This document shows positions 35,326-45,757 of a stretch of 64,000 bases of DNA, in pieces; positions within the stretch are counted from its first letter, which is position 1; each line of letters opens with the position of its first letter. The notes beneath the pieces were generated by a model. The model ran no database searches. It saw only the letters and a list, made by a program, of their open reading frames with translations, and was not told where the DNA came from. Where the stretch lies: assembly GCA_028023455.1 (NCBI GenBank), contig JAQFVV010006231.1:7642036-7706035 (forward strand). The letters are read 5' to 3'. The stretch is from Epiperipatus broadwayi (Eukaryota > Onychophora > Udeonychophora > Euonychophora > Peripatidae). The position numbers were made by a program, and so were the translations under genes.

Positions 35326-37841
35326 TATGTAACATAATCCTTGAAATGCACTGGTGGACGGCGTTGACGTTGAGAGTGTTCTCTGTAAGCCTTTGGAGTT
35401 TGAATTGGAGATGTAGGATGGAAATGTGTTGAGCTCGGGTTATTTGTGTTTTCCAATGTCACACTGGGTAGAGAATTTTGGGCAAGTGGTGTTTCCTCAG
35501 CAGGAGATGAGACAGTTGGAAGAGTGTCCACTGTTCTTGAGCGCAACTGATCAATGTGCTTATGTTGTAAACCCAGATCAGTTCGTACTTCATATGACAG
35601 AAGGCCTGTACGCTGTTCTACCATGGCAGGAATCCATGGAGAACCCCTTCCTGCTGCTCATGTAAATACTGTGTCATCTGGTTGGAATTCACGTAACCGA
35701 TGATGTTTGTATGGTGCTGACTTTGGGGCTCTATCCGGATGAAGGAAGTCTAGGCATGTATGAAGGCATCGATGAAAGAGCATTTCGGCTGGACTCAAAC
35801 CTGTAGTTGTAGATGGAGTTATGTGCTGAGCCAAAAGGTATCGGGCAATACGTTGCTCCCAATTTCCATGAGTAATACGCTTTAGGCTCTCCTTCACAGA
35901 CTGGACAGCCCTCTCCACAAGACCATTATTTGATGGGTGGTAAGGTGCGATTTGTGCATGGCGAATTCCATTACTAGCAAGAAAAGTAGAAAACTCTGAA
36001 GATACAAACTGGGGTCCATTGTCCGAAACTACACACTCTGGTATTCCATGGGTAGAAAATAGTTCTCGTAGTACTGTGACTGTTGCAACTGAGGTTGTTT
36101 TAGGCATTCTGCGCACTTCCACCCATTTTGAATAGGCATCAACAACAACAAAAAGCATTTGCCCATCGATTGGGCCTGCAAAATCTACGTGTAGTCGTGA
36201 CCATGGTGTGGATGGTGGTTCCCAAGGGTGAATTGGAGCACGAGGGCAAGCATGTCTTATGACTTGACAATTTTTGCATTTGCCCACAAGATTCTCAATA
36301 TTCCTATCCATTGATGGCCACCATACGTATGACCTTGCTAATGCTTTGGTTCTCACGATGCCAGAATGACACAAATGAAGTTCGTTAAGAACAATTCTCT
36401 GTAGAGAATAAGGAATAATTACGCATGACCCCCAAAGCAAACAGTTTTTGTGTGTTGATAACTCATTGCGCCTTATAAGAAAAGGTTGAAGTTTAGTGTC
36501 TGTGGTTCTGCTTGGCCAGGCAGTGAAAATATAGTTCTTTACTCTTGATAACAAAAAGTCTTTTCGTGTTGCATGTGCAACTTGTTCAGCAGTTACAGGA
36601 GGATCTTCCAATTCCTCCAAGAAAAGGACACCATTCATGTTTGGATTGTCGCATTCGGTTGATGGAAGTGGAAATCTGCTCAACGCGTCTGCATTTGCAA
36701 CTTTTTTTCCTGGTTTATATTCCAGTTTGAAAGAATATGCATTGAGGATGTGTGTCCATCTTTGCATTTGGGGTGATAAAATTATTGGTGTTGGTTTATC
36801 TGAGGTAAAAATGCCAAGCAGCGGACGATGATCAGTACAAATGTTAAATTTAATTCCGAATAGGAAATGGTGAAAACGTTTGATGCCAAATACTATTGCC
36901 AAAGCTTCTTTATCAATTTGTGCATAGTTTCGTTCAGCCTTAGACAATGTCCGTGAAGCAAAAGCAACTGGAGCGGATGATCCATCAGGATATTGCATAC
37001 TTAGTACTGCACCTACTCCATAAGGCGAAGCATCACATGTAAGTAGAATGCTTTGGTGAGGGTCAAATGGAACTAGTACATTATTGGACATCAATGCCTC
37101 TTTAAGTTTAAGAAAGGCTTTTTCATGTTGTGGTGTCCAAGTCCATGTAGCATTTGTCTGTAATAAACGATGTAAAGGTTCAGCTACTGTTGCACGATCT
37201 GGAAGGAAATTGTTATAAAAATTTATAAGACCTAAAAATGCTTTCAGTTCTATTTTGTTCCTAGGAGAGCAAGCATTTTGAATTGCAGTTGCTTTACTTG
37301 GAGATCGATGCAGGCCTTTACAGTCAATTGTATAACCCAGAAATTCCACAGAATCTACTCCAAATACACATTTTTCTTTATTGGCCCGCAATCCACTGTC
37401 TGCTAACCTTTTAAACACAGTACGTAATTTTGAACATAGATCAATTGTTGAAGATGCACAAATTAATATGTCATCGAAATATGGAAAAACTCCAGAAATG
37501 TTTCCAAGTAAATTGTCTATAATGCATTGAAACATTCCGGGTGCAACACAGATTCCGAACTGTAGACGTTTTACGCGGAAGGCTCCTCGATGAGTGATGA
37601 TTGTCTGTATGTTTGCAGACATATCATCAACTGGAAGTTGTAGGTAGGCCTTAGCTAAATCAATTTTTGCAAAGATAGAGCTAGGAGGAAGAGATGTCAG
37701 AAGATGATGTACCGCAGGTATAGGATATGGGTGATTCTGAAGAGCTCTGTTGACTGTCACTTTGTAGTCACCGCATAATATCACCTCTCCTGTTGGTTTA
37801 AGAATCGGTACTACTGGTGTTGTCCATACAGGGTTTTCCAC
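35322..37841 (-). pseudogene. pol: Gypsy pol: reverse transcriptase, RNase H, integrase
   Basis: The frame is continuous for 727 codons to TGA at 35,658-35,660, then stays open in the same frame to 35,322. Reverse transcriptase: P-V-V-P-I-L-K-P, K-I-D-L-A-K-A-Y-L-Q-L (motif with the first aspartate) and the catalytic Y-F-D-D-I-L (about residue 120). RNase H: T-C-D-A-S-P-Y-G-V-G (residue ~270), A-L-A-I-V-F-G-I-K-R-F and T-D-H-R-P-L. Integrase: zinc finger H-x3-H with C-K-N-C (residues ~495-530). The DDE core has H-V-D-F-A-G-P, S-D-N-G-P-Q-F and N-N-G-L-V-E-R-A-V. The tail after the TGA reads W-I-P-A-M-V-E-Q-R-T-G and H-I-D-Q-L-R-S-R. All catalytic residues look intact. The TGA removes only the integrase tail, and a CGA-to-TGA transition would explain it. 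No gag or protease is present. Confidence 0.9.
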
Positions 37842-37854
37842 TGGTTCAATGATC

Positions 37855-37870
37855 CCATCCTCGTCGCCAA
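37855..37870 (-). promoter_or_regulatory. Primer-binding-site-like sequence of the gypsy element
   Basis: Sense TTGGCGACGAGGAT, a sequence commonly seen just inside the 5' LTR of mag-like and related gypsy elements. The pol reading frame (G-I-I-E-P-V) begins within it, showing that everything between the primer site and the reverse transcriptase is missing. Confidence 0.6.
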
Positions 37871-37876
37871 AACTGG

Positions 37877-38075
37877 TGTAGTGTTTTAGTCTCTAGAATA
37901 ACAAACCAGCTAAAAACTTGTTATGATTTTTAAGAACGAATTAGCGCTATCCCAAGAGTATTTGTTTACTAGTTACGGTTACCATTCATACCGCAGACAA
38001 TAATAGTCTAGTTCCGCAGTCATTCCTTGAATGACGTCATGATAGAAAAAGCATCATGGATCGTAAAACATCACA
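37877..38075 (-). repeat. Gypsy 5' LTR, complete
   Basis: 199 bp, sense TGTGATG...CACTACA with canonical TG/CA ends. Its first 181 bases in sense match the 3' LTR. Confidence 0.8.
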
Positions 38076-38353
38076 ATATTTACCATTATTTAATTATCAG
38101 CCAGCCTTGTCTTCATGAGAAATGACCACCTCATTAGCAATTAACCTATCTTTAAGATGTCTAATCTCAGCAGGATTAAACCAATTGAATGCTAACTTTC
38201 TGCTCATCACTAGAATTACTAGATTCAACAAATGAAATTGTATCAAAAACTATATTTTTTGAATGAAAAAGAACAAAATTAGGACCATTACCAAGAATCT
38301 CTAATTCTCTATCATTTAACTTAATATCAGAAAGATTAACATATTAATAGAAA
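38076..38353. repeat. Flanking duplication, copy 2 (Penelope-like sequence)
   Basis: Duplicate of 34,851-35,133. On this side the sequence continues into the N-terminal part of the Penelope-like element, so this copy retains the original upstream context. Confidence 0.9.
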
Positions 38354-38829
38354 CATTTCACTCAAATACCCTATGACTACAAATAAACTTTATTCATTTT
38401 TCCAAACAAACAATTTTAATTTTCGTTCATACTTCCTACAATTGAAATTTGACCTATTTTTTTCTAAACTGCATTATGAAAAAATTTAAAATTGAATAAT
38501 TAAAATATTTCCTCTTATCTAAACAATACATATTCATTTTATAATCATAAATAAGTTTGTAAACTTAATAATTCTTTCAAAAAACTCTTCAAAATATACG
38601 TTTGTAAATTCAAAACTAAATTCCGATTTTTAAACAACTTTCTATTCTTCTTAAAATTAGTAATATAACTTCTAGGAAAAACACTAAATTCTCTACATTT
38701 TTTAAGAAAATAAATCTGCCAACTTAAAGATTCCAACTTATCATTCAATCTAGATAACTTCTTAACCCTAATATCAGTCAATGGAAATTTATTAAAAATT
38801 AAACCCCACAAGCCCACAATAAAATACAC

Positions 38830-39471
38830 ATTTCAATTAACAACAACAAAAAAAAACCCACACCAAAACATACATAATTTTTTTTTATCTCTTTAAATAT
38901 AAACAATCCTTTTTTAAAGTTATAAAGTACAAAACATTTTCATGTTTAATATTATATAAGTTTGATGGCAAGCTATCTATAAAGTTCATATAAAATAGAT
39001 TATCACATCAGCCAAAGTTGATATAAACCATAGAATCTAATCTATTGCCAAGGCAAGAGGTTGCCTTGACAACAGATTGTTGATTCTGACATTTCATTAA
39101 TCGTTGATTGCTTTCATGTGATTTACTTTTATTAAGCATCTAATTTTAAGGAATTTATAAAACTGATTATATATATAAACTTGTTTATCTGGTTAATTTG
39201 AGTTTCCATGATCTTAATTAGGATTAAATTAATTCAACATTCACGTCCAACAAGTGTATATTTTCTTTATATGTTTTTAAACCATTATACTATTTGGGAA
39301 TAAATCTAAATTAACAGAACATAGATTTAATAGGGAAATAATTTGCCATTTGATTCATCACTTTTCCTTATTCATTAAAAAAAAAAAATCAAAGTTTATG
39401 TAGAACGTGAATGCAATATTAGTACAAAACAAACCAATAACTTTTTAATTATTAAAAAAAAAAAAACTCAC
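38830..39471. other. Presumed cathepsin intron 1 (start) and AT-rich DNA
   Basis: Lies downstream of the cathepsin exon 1 donor on the minus strand, so it would be intronic to that gene. I see no further cathepsin exon here or to the left. The gene either continues outside the window or its intron is filled by the repeats described. Confidence 0.4.
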
Positions 39472-39723
39472 AACATCTCCAAATTGATTCATTGTCAGTG
39501 TAAATCCAATTCCGTTAGAAATATTAAAATTGTGCTTTTGGATCATTTTAAAATTTTTATACCATATTTTGAATTTACTAGATTCTTCTGTTTGATTATA
39601 TTGCTTATTATAAAGCTTTTTCCAATATTTCCATTTTTCAAGGACTGCCTTTTCGGAATTTCGTATATCAGTCACGCAAAAAGTAATTATGGAAAATAGG
39701 AAGAAAAATCTTAGAAGAGACAT
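39472..39723 (-). CDS. Cathepsin L-like cysteine protease, first coding exon (signal peptide and I29 propeptide)
   Basis: 84 codons from ATG (39,723-39,721), ending at a GTGAGT splice donor (39,471-39,466) in phase 0. Residues 1-19 (M-S-L-L-R-F-F-F-L-F-S-I-I...) form a hydrophobic signal peptide. Residues 29-84 form an inhibitor I29 propeptide domain: E-K-W-K-Y-W-K-K-L-Y-N-K-Q-Y, then an ERFNIN-like helix (E-E-S-S-K-F-K-I-W-Y-K-N with I-Q-K-H-N), and M-N-Q-F-G-D matching the GNFD region. An exon break just after N-Q-F-G-D is usual for this family. The catalytic Cys, His and Asn would lie in later exons, which I do not see. The product is expected to be a lysosomal or secreted peptidase, held inactive by this domain. 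An upstream in-frame extension to 39,768 exists, but the ATG before the signal peptide is the better start. Confidence 0.85.
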
Positions 39724-40252
39724 AATTGTATTTTTGCATTTAATGAATCTAGAAAAAAAAAAAAACATCTATTAATCGTAATTATTTAACTATTTACTAA
39801 TAAATAAAATAAATAATAGTTTTAAATTACAATTACAAGTTAAAATATACTTAATAGAAGTTTTCGTAAACAATTTCGGGAGAAAAAACAAAAGAATTCC
39901 TCAAGAGTATAATATCAGTAATTTACTTTTTTTTCCGATTTCAAGTTTGGGTTATTTTTTTTTTTAATTAACCCGGGTTCCACCTACTTCACATGATACT
40001 CACAAGATGTACGTCTTGGACTATTCCATTTATAAAACGGGAAGAAACGGACAGAATAAAAACAAACACGTTAGTCTACTGTTGTAGAGTTGGATGGGCG
40101 AGTTCTGCATCTCGAGAAATGAGAGGCTTAAGTATTCTTTTGCCTGTCTGAAAATGTTACGCTGGAAATATATTCAAAAATTTCTTGTGATAAATGTATA
40201 ATTATTTTAAACGAACGTTAAAGTGATCTGAGAGCTGTGGAAGCTCGTAAAT
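39724..40252. promoter_or_regulatory. Divergent promoter interval between two first exons
   Basis: The two first coding exons point away from each other and are about 530 bp apart. From 39,960 to 40,250 the sequence is richer in C, G and CpG (for example 'acgtcttgg', 'cgggaagaaacgg', 'gcatctcgag', 'gttacgc') than anywhere nearby, as expected for an animal promoter. No clear TATA box fits either gene, and both 5' UTR lengths are unknown. Confidence 0.55.
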
Positions 40253-40379
40253 ATGGCCGACTTGGATAGCTGTGGCAGCGCTTTTACTAGTCCGACTAAA
40301 GAGATTAATTCTTTTAAAGAATTGTTGAGCAGTATTATTGAGGAACGTCAGAGAAACAATAAATACGTTTCCAAAGAAG
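40253..40379 (+). CDS. First coding exon of an unrecognised protein
   Basis: ATG at 40,253 begins 42 codons plus one base, ending at a strong GTATGT donor (40,380-40,385). The peptide starts M-A-D-L-D-S-C-G-S-A-F-T and then has a charged, probably helical stretch, I-N-S-F-K-E-L-L-S-S-I-I-E-E-R-Q-R-N-N-K. Codon use is more balanced than in the surrounding AT-rich DNA, and the exon sits in the CpG-richer promoter interval. There is no signal peptide, so a cytosolic or nuclear protein with an N-terminal coiled coil is plausible. I do not recognise the family, and no second exon could be identified in the remaining 23 kb with confidence. Confidence 0.65.
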
Positions 40380-42984
40380 GTATGTAATATATTTCATTTT
40401 TTAAAAACTTATTTTATTATTTTTTAAATTAGTTGTATTACTTTGTGGAATGAGCTTTTTTAAAACGTTATTTGAAACAGCAGATGAGTGTTACAAATTT
40501 CAGTTTGATGATGTTTATTTAAAAAATTGTGTGATTTTTATTAAAACCATATATCTTTATTTTATTTCTTAAATGATTAGTAAACTTGCGTTTGTAAATT
40601 TATGCTTAGTGAAAGATTTTATTTTTATTTTTAAAAAGTAAGAAGTCACGTGTTGTTATTTATTTTCACTTGTGTCTTTTAAATACTGTAAAGTATTTTT
40701 CTTTTCTTTATTAATAATATGAAATTGAATATTCGATCTAACACGCACTTTTTTTCCAAATGAAATATTCTCTTAGTCGTATGTGCTAGATTTTATACAT
40801 TGTTTATTTCCAAGAAGATGAAAAATATTTTGTTGCAGTTTGATTTGATTTTTTTTTGACGAAAACTAAATTTATTCTACTTGATGTTAAAATTGTAATA
40901 ATATATCATTTATTTTCCAAGACAAATTTTGTTATGATTCAAAATCACATTTTAGCAAAATTTTATACACGTATGTATTGTCACTTATAAATATAAAATC
41001 GAATGGTTTGTTGCTTGGTAGGTCATGTGATGTTAATAATACTATAAGTGTCAGAATGAGCTTGGTTTCTTGGAACATTTTATTCTAAATCTGACATTCT
41101 ATCTTTTATAAATTGTCTCATAAATAATGTGTATGTGAGAATTGATTTTTTTTTTTTAAATATAAAATTAATATTAAATATTTCTTTCATATTACCATTA
41201 GTCAAAGGTTCTACTTAAATTTTTACTGACATTTAGGGCCAGCTAGAACATTCAGTACTATGATGTAACTTTTTGCTTGAGCACCTCATTCAAAATAATA
41301 GCATTTCAAGTAACTGAATGTTTTAGATAGACACTTTGAAATCTTTGTTTATTTCTTGTTTACACATAATATAGATAAATGTATACACCAGTATATATAA
41401 ATATATAAGATTATAATAAATATGTTTCAAGCTGTTTGACAGCATACATTTAAATTATTTTAAATTATTTGAAAATATGAGTTTACAATGTTTAAAATAA
41501 GAGATATATTATTGTTATTATATGATAATAAATTTAAAAGATTTTCATGAACAAAATGATCAAACATTTATTTGTAAATATTTATATATGCTGATATTTG
41601 GGTTGGGATACTGGATTATTAATTATTAAAATTCACAAAATGCAATTGCATCTGAAGTCAGAGCTCTAAATCACAATTCCATCCTATTTTTGATTGATTA
41701 GAATATTGTTTGTGTTTTTATAAGTGCTTTTGAGTATACATACTTGCTATATGCTTTGCATTATTGTGATTATTTAAAAGAACTTATTTTTTTTTTGCAC
41801 TTGAAATGTATCTCTAGGTTTTACTTAGTTATTCTCATATTTTTCAAATTATCCAGCTACCCTTTTTTTTTGTTGTTTTGAGCAACTGATAATTTTTTTT
41901 TAAATTCTATTTTACTCTTATGTTGATCATTGTCATTTATAATTTTCTAAAAAAATTTAAAATTATCAAACTAAATTAAAATATAAATTCATTTACTTAA
42001 AAATAATTCCTTACTGCAACAATTATTTACATTCAATTTTTTTTTTCATATTTGTATGATTAAAAATTATAAGTATAATTTTTACATTTAAAATTAAGTT
42101 TTCTGATTTTCAGATTAACTGTATTTTTTACAAAGTTATTTATAAACACATTGGTTTTCTTCCTTTATTAAAATATTCTATTTTTTGAAAAATTTTGTTT
42201 TGCAAATAAGCTAGCAATGTTGAATATTGATTAAGCAGCAAATAGATTTTAAATATATTTTGTAGAATATTATAACTTAATTTTTATAATGATAGCTAAA
42301 TATATAAGAAATTGAAAATTATTTTTGTAGCAGTTAACCCATGTAAGGCAAAGTATTTTGTTTCATTTAAATAATCGTAATATGTCAAAATAAAAAAATA
42401 ATTACAAAATTTTGAAATCTTAAGTTTGGACATTTTATTATTCACATGTATCTTCAAAAATGAGCAAGACAGTAACTCTATTACAAGTCAGCAATGTATA
42501 ATCTTTTAAATACTGAGCATAATAAGAATATCAAGGATAACGTAATTTCTTAAGCTTCATTCATTTCTTAAGAAGTTGTTATAATCAATATTAAAAAAAT
42601 AAGAATTTAGTTAATAGTGACCTTCAAATTTTCGACTATTGTGGAAAATATTTTAACATTAATCTTGATTTTAAAATAATTCTAAATGGAAGAAGAATCA
42701 AATTTAATTACTTTGTTAAGTATTTAATTCCAATAACTAAATTATTATGAAAATTACATTTGTGAAAATTTAAATCCTAAACAAGATATTATTCATTATG
42801 AACTACTTTTAAGAATATCTACAATTTATATAATTTAGAAGTAATAATTTAATTATGAAAATATTTGTTTAAATTTTATTTCTTTTTATAAAGAGGATAA
42901 ATGACATTATAGAATGCTATCATTTATCTTGTTTATAAAAAGAAAAAGTCTAATATATAATGTTGTCATTTATCCTGTTTATAA
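40380..42984. other. Presumed intron 1 of the plus-strand gene; no other feature
   Basis: AT- and T-rich sequence directly after the GTATGT donor. No acceptor-bounded coding exon or family repeat was recognised. Confidence 0.45.
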
Positions 42985-43560
42985 AAAGAAAAAAAATTTT
43001 TTTGAATTAATAATAATAGGAAGTAATAATTTAGAAATTATGAATTCAGTTTACATAATAAAATGTTTTAATTGTATTAAAAATAATATACAGATATCAC
43101 ATGTTGGGACTACAAAAATAAATTAGAAACTAGATTAAAATAGCATTTAAGTTATACAAATTATGCTATTTATAATCATATGAATAAATTTAAACAAAGA
43201 TTTTGAAATAAAACTTTTAGAATGTATAAAATCATACTATGAAAGAATAATAAAGGAAGGAATTTACATTAGTGAAATTAAGCATGAATTGAATAAAAAA
43301 GGTAATAGAAAAGAAAAAAGTAAATAATAGATTTTTTAATTAAATGTTTTTAGATTATTTTTGGATGGGGATATAAATGTAAAAAATTTTGATAAAGTTT
43401 TGAGATTGTAATAGAAAGGGTTTGAGGTAAAGTGTATTTTTTATTATTTTGTAATATTTGGATTTGTTTGGAATATGATATTTATATTTTTATTTTTCAG
43501 TTTTCCTTGAAAAAGACCATATTATAAAATAATCAAAACATTGGTGTGTAGTTATATTTT
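42985..43560 (+). mobile_element. Penelope-like element, GIY-YIG end and 3' tail
   Basis: The translation from about 43,040 reads S-V-Y-I-I-K-C-F-N-C (the GIY part with the family's cysteines), then H-V-G-T-T-K in the place of Y-I-G-Q-T. In shifted frames it continues with N-Y-A-I-Y-N-H-M-N-K and a tail ending E-L-N-K-K-G-N-R-K-E-K. The 3' region has 'ccttgaaaaagacc' and 'aatcaaaacattgg' (43,505-43,545), resembling the usual 3' end of such elements. It is a third Penelope-like family here, strongly decayed and lacking the reverse transcriptase. Confidence 0.6.
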
Positions 43561-43729
43561 TATAATAGTCATATAAAAAATCAAATCTTAAAAGATTTGG
43601 TATATTCATTTATATATGCGTATATGTTAGTATATTATTAAGTACATATTTAATTAAAATATAAAATGTATAATAACCGAAGTCTGAAGTGTGAACATCT
43701 TTTATCTTAGTTAAATAATGAGGTAATAG

Positions 43730-45530
43730 ATAATGATTAAATCCTTTCATTCATAATATTTTACAAAGAACAAAAAGATTGCAATAGTGATCTTAATTTT
43801 ATATTGATAGAATTAGAAGTATCTGAAACGTTACGTGATTAATTTTACAAAAAAAAATGATAGGATTGGATGGCAAATAAATGATCAGATTAAATCGATC
43901 AAATTAAATAGTATCTTAGAAAGAATTATGAATGATGATCATTTTCAAAGTTATGGAGAGTAGATAAATACGATGCAGTAGGTTGCAAATGAATATTTAG
44001 AAGAATTAGGATTAATAAGAGAAAATAATGAAAATAACTTTAGATTGTAAAAGAAAGAAAAAAAAATGCATATAGGATTATAGACTGTTAAGAAGCAAAT
44101 AGGAGGAAATAAATAGTTATTTAAGGAAAAAAAGGAAATATCTAGAATAAAGATGGAAATAAAAGGAAATTAATAGTATTGAAAAGGAGAGGTATAAAAT
44201 TTTTTGGATATATATGTAGAGGGGAAATAATAAATTAAAGCATATTATATTATCTGCAAGAGAGTGTGAGAGTAGGGAATAATTCGAAAAAATAAATAAT
44301 AAATTTGTAATAAAAACTTTGGATGAGGGATAATAGATAAATGTCTATGTCATTAGAGAATTTAATTTATAAGAAGGTGAATAGAATGATGGTTGATGAA
44401 TTGAATAGAGTAATAGGTAGAATGAAAAAAAAAAGAAAAGCAAAAGGACTAGATGGTGTAATGACTGTAGTAATAGTTATAGCAAGATATGCAAGACATG
44501 GTTTAAAAGAAAGTTTTAATAAAAATATATTTTATAATATGATTCTTAGCTAGCTATGGACCAATACCACTAACTTCCATATTTTATAAAATATTTATAT
44601 ATGTCTTAATGGATAGGATTAAAACTTAGCTGAAAGTGAGTGAAATTATTAAGGAGATTGAGAATAGATTTCATTGAGGAAGAAAGATAAAAGTTTAATT
44701 TATTAATTATATCTTAGTTGATTGAAATATTTTATAATGAAAATAGCATTATTTATTGTATTTGTAGGTATAGAAAAAGCTTATGACAGTGTAACTAGAA
44801 ATACATTATGGGGTTTTGAAAACATGGGAATAGATTTAAAGTTGTTATGAATGATTGAATCTTTATGATGATAATTTTTATAAGTACCAATTGTGGAAAT
44901 ATGGAATCAGTAAAAATTAAATATGAAATTAGATTGAAATTGGGATGTCCATTATTATCATTAATTTTGTTTCTAAGAAAATTGGAGATTAAAATAGAAT
45001 AGAGGTTCCTATAATTGGAATCAGAATACATAATATGTCAGCTCTCTTTTTTGAAGATGTTATGGCATTTTTTGAAAATAGTGTAAAAGATATAGAATTG
45101 GTATTAAAGAAATGTGGAAAGAAAGGAAGAAGTTTGAAAATTAAATTTAGCTAAGGAAAAAATCAAAATTCTAGTATTTTATGGGAATATTTTCTTAGAT
45201 AGGAAAAGGAATTGTACAGATAGGAAATTAAAATTGAAAAGCAAAAAATAGAATGAAATTAATTTTAGATCTGTTTTGCTTCTCGTACAATAAATATGAG
45301 ATAGCAAAATACATTTTTAGACATAAGTTCAAAAATAAGGAAATAGGTATGTATTAGGTGATAAATTGTTGGACAGTAAATAAGGCTGTTGGAGAGGTAA
45401 GATGGATAGAATTCTATTTTTAAATGGGGTAAATTAAAAGTAAATTAAAAAAGTTTGGAAGTTGTAAAATATGAATGAAAATATATTAGTAAAAATAGTG
45501 TTCAATTGGATTATGTGGTGATTAAGAAAT
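43730..45530 (+). mobile_element. LINE reverse transcriptase remnant (third family)
   Basis: Order of decayed motifs: a linker with A-K-G-L-D-G-V (44,435-44,460); Y-x-P-I-P-L-T-S-I-like text near 44,560-44,590; V-G-I-E-K-A-Y-D-S-V near 44,765-44,795 (motif A); M-G-I-D-L-K-L-L; a decayed S-A-L-F-F-E-D-V-M-A-F-F near 45,035-45,075 (motif C, usual A-D-D); and a following helix region. Stops and frameshifts occur between all blocks. The open piece at 44,341-44,553 belongs to it. The spacing fits a LINE, but the text is not close to the RTE copies. Confidence 0.6.
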
Positions 45531-45608
45531 ACATTGGGCAAGAAATGTTTTACAATATGAAAAGTTAATAAGTCAATTATTTTATATAGCACAATGTTTT
45601 TTATAAAC

Positions 45609-45757
45609 AATAATATTTAAACAGCATTAAACTGTTGCACATGCTCTTTGGATATATCCAAAGACTTTATCATGTGGTTGAAGTGTTAGTATTCATTCAT
45701 TTTATATTTAAAATCCAAAGCGCATTTGCAACAGTTTAATGCTGTTTAAATATTATT
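45609..45757. mobile_element. ~150-bp TIR element (MITE-like)
   Basis: Terminal inverted repeats of ~43 bp: 'aataatatttaaacagcatt', then 'aaactgttgca' and 'ctttgg' at the left, mirrored by 'ccaaagcgcatttgcaacag' and 'gctgtttaaatattatt' at the right. The centre holds a short inner palindrome ('tttggatatatccaaa'). The direct repeat 'aatatgaaaagttaataa' occurs 5' (about 45,555) and at the right edge (about 45,758). Confidence 0.65.

Larger units (their letters stand above)
35130..38075 (-). mobile_element. Mag-like Ty3/gypsy LTR retrotransposon lacking gag and protease
   Basis: The 5' LTR on the minus strand is 37,877-38,075 (199 bp, sense TGTGATG...CACTACA). The 3' LTR is 35,130-35,310 (181 bp) and lacks the last 18 bases. 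In the shared 181 bp I count two substitutions, which indicates a recent insertion. Six bases inside the 5' LTR is TTGGCGACGAGGAT (37,870-37,857), the primer-binding-site-type sequence of many gypsy elements. It runs almost directly into the reverse transcriptase, so gag and protease have been deleted. A purine-rich AGGGTGAAGGAG stretch precedes the 3' LTR. Instead of a 4-6 bp target duplication, the element is bordered by ~280-bp copies of the host Penelope-like sequence. Confidence 0.85.
33540..38829 (-). mobile_element. Second Penelope-like element, interrupted by a gypsy element
   Basis: In minus-strand order: an N-terminal piece at 38,829-38,545 (L-N-D-K-L-E-S-L, then K-K-C-R-E-F, typical of the helical N-terminus before the reverse transcriptase), then a 278-bp segment (38,353-38,076), the gypsy, and a duplicate of that segment (35,133-34,851). 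The reverse transcriptase pieces follow: L-D-I-E-N-M-Y-Q-S-V (motif A, about 34,545), F-T-Y-N-G-N-F-Y with G-Y-I-I-S-P-L (motif B, 34,255-34,503) and V-D-D-C-L-F-V (motif C, about 34,255-34,240). The linker is at 33,940-33,620 and a frameshifted GIY-YIG start lies near 33,640-33,580. Frameshifts between the blocks make it inactive. Sequence and length differ from the 26-kb element, so this is a different family. Confidence 0.75.

Noticed and set aside
35426-36831. Plus-strand ORFs across the gypsy element
   Set aside because: Antisense shadows of pol.
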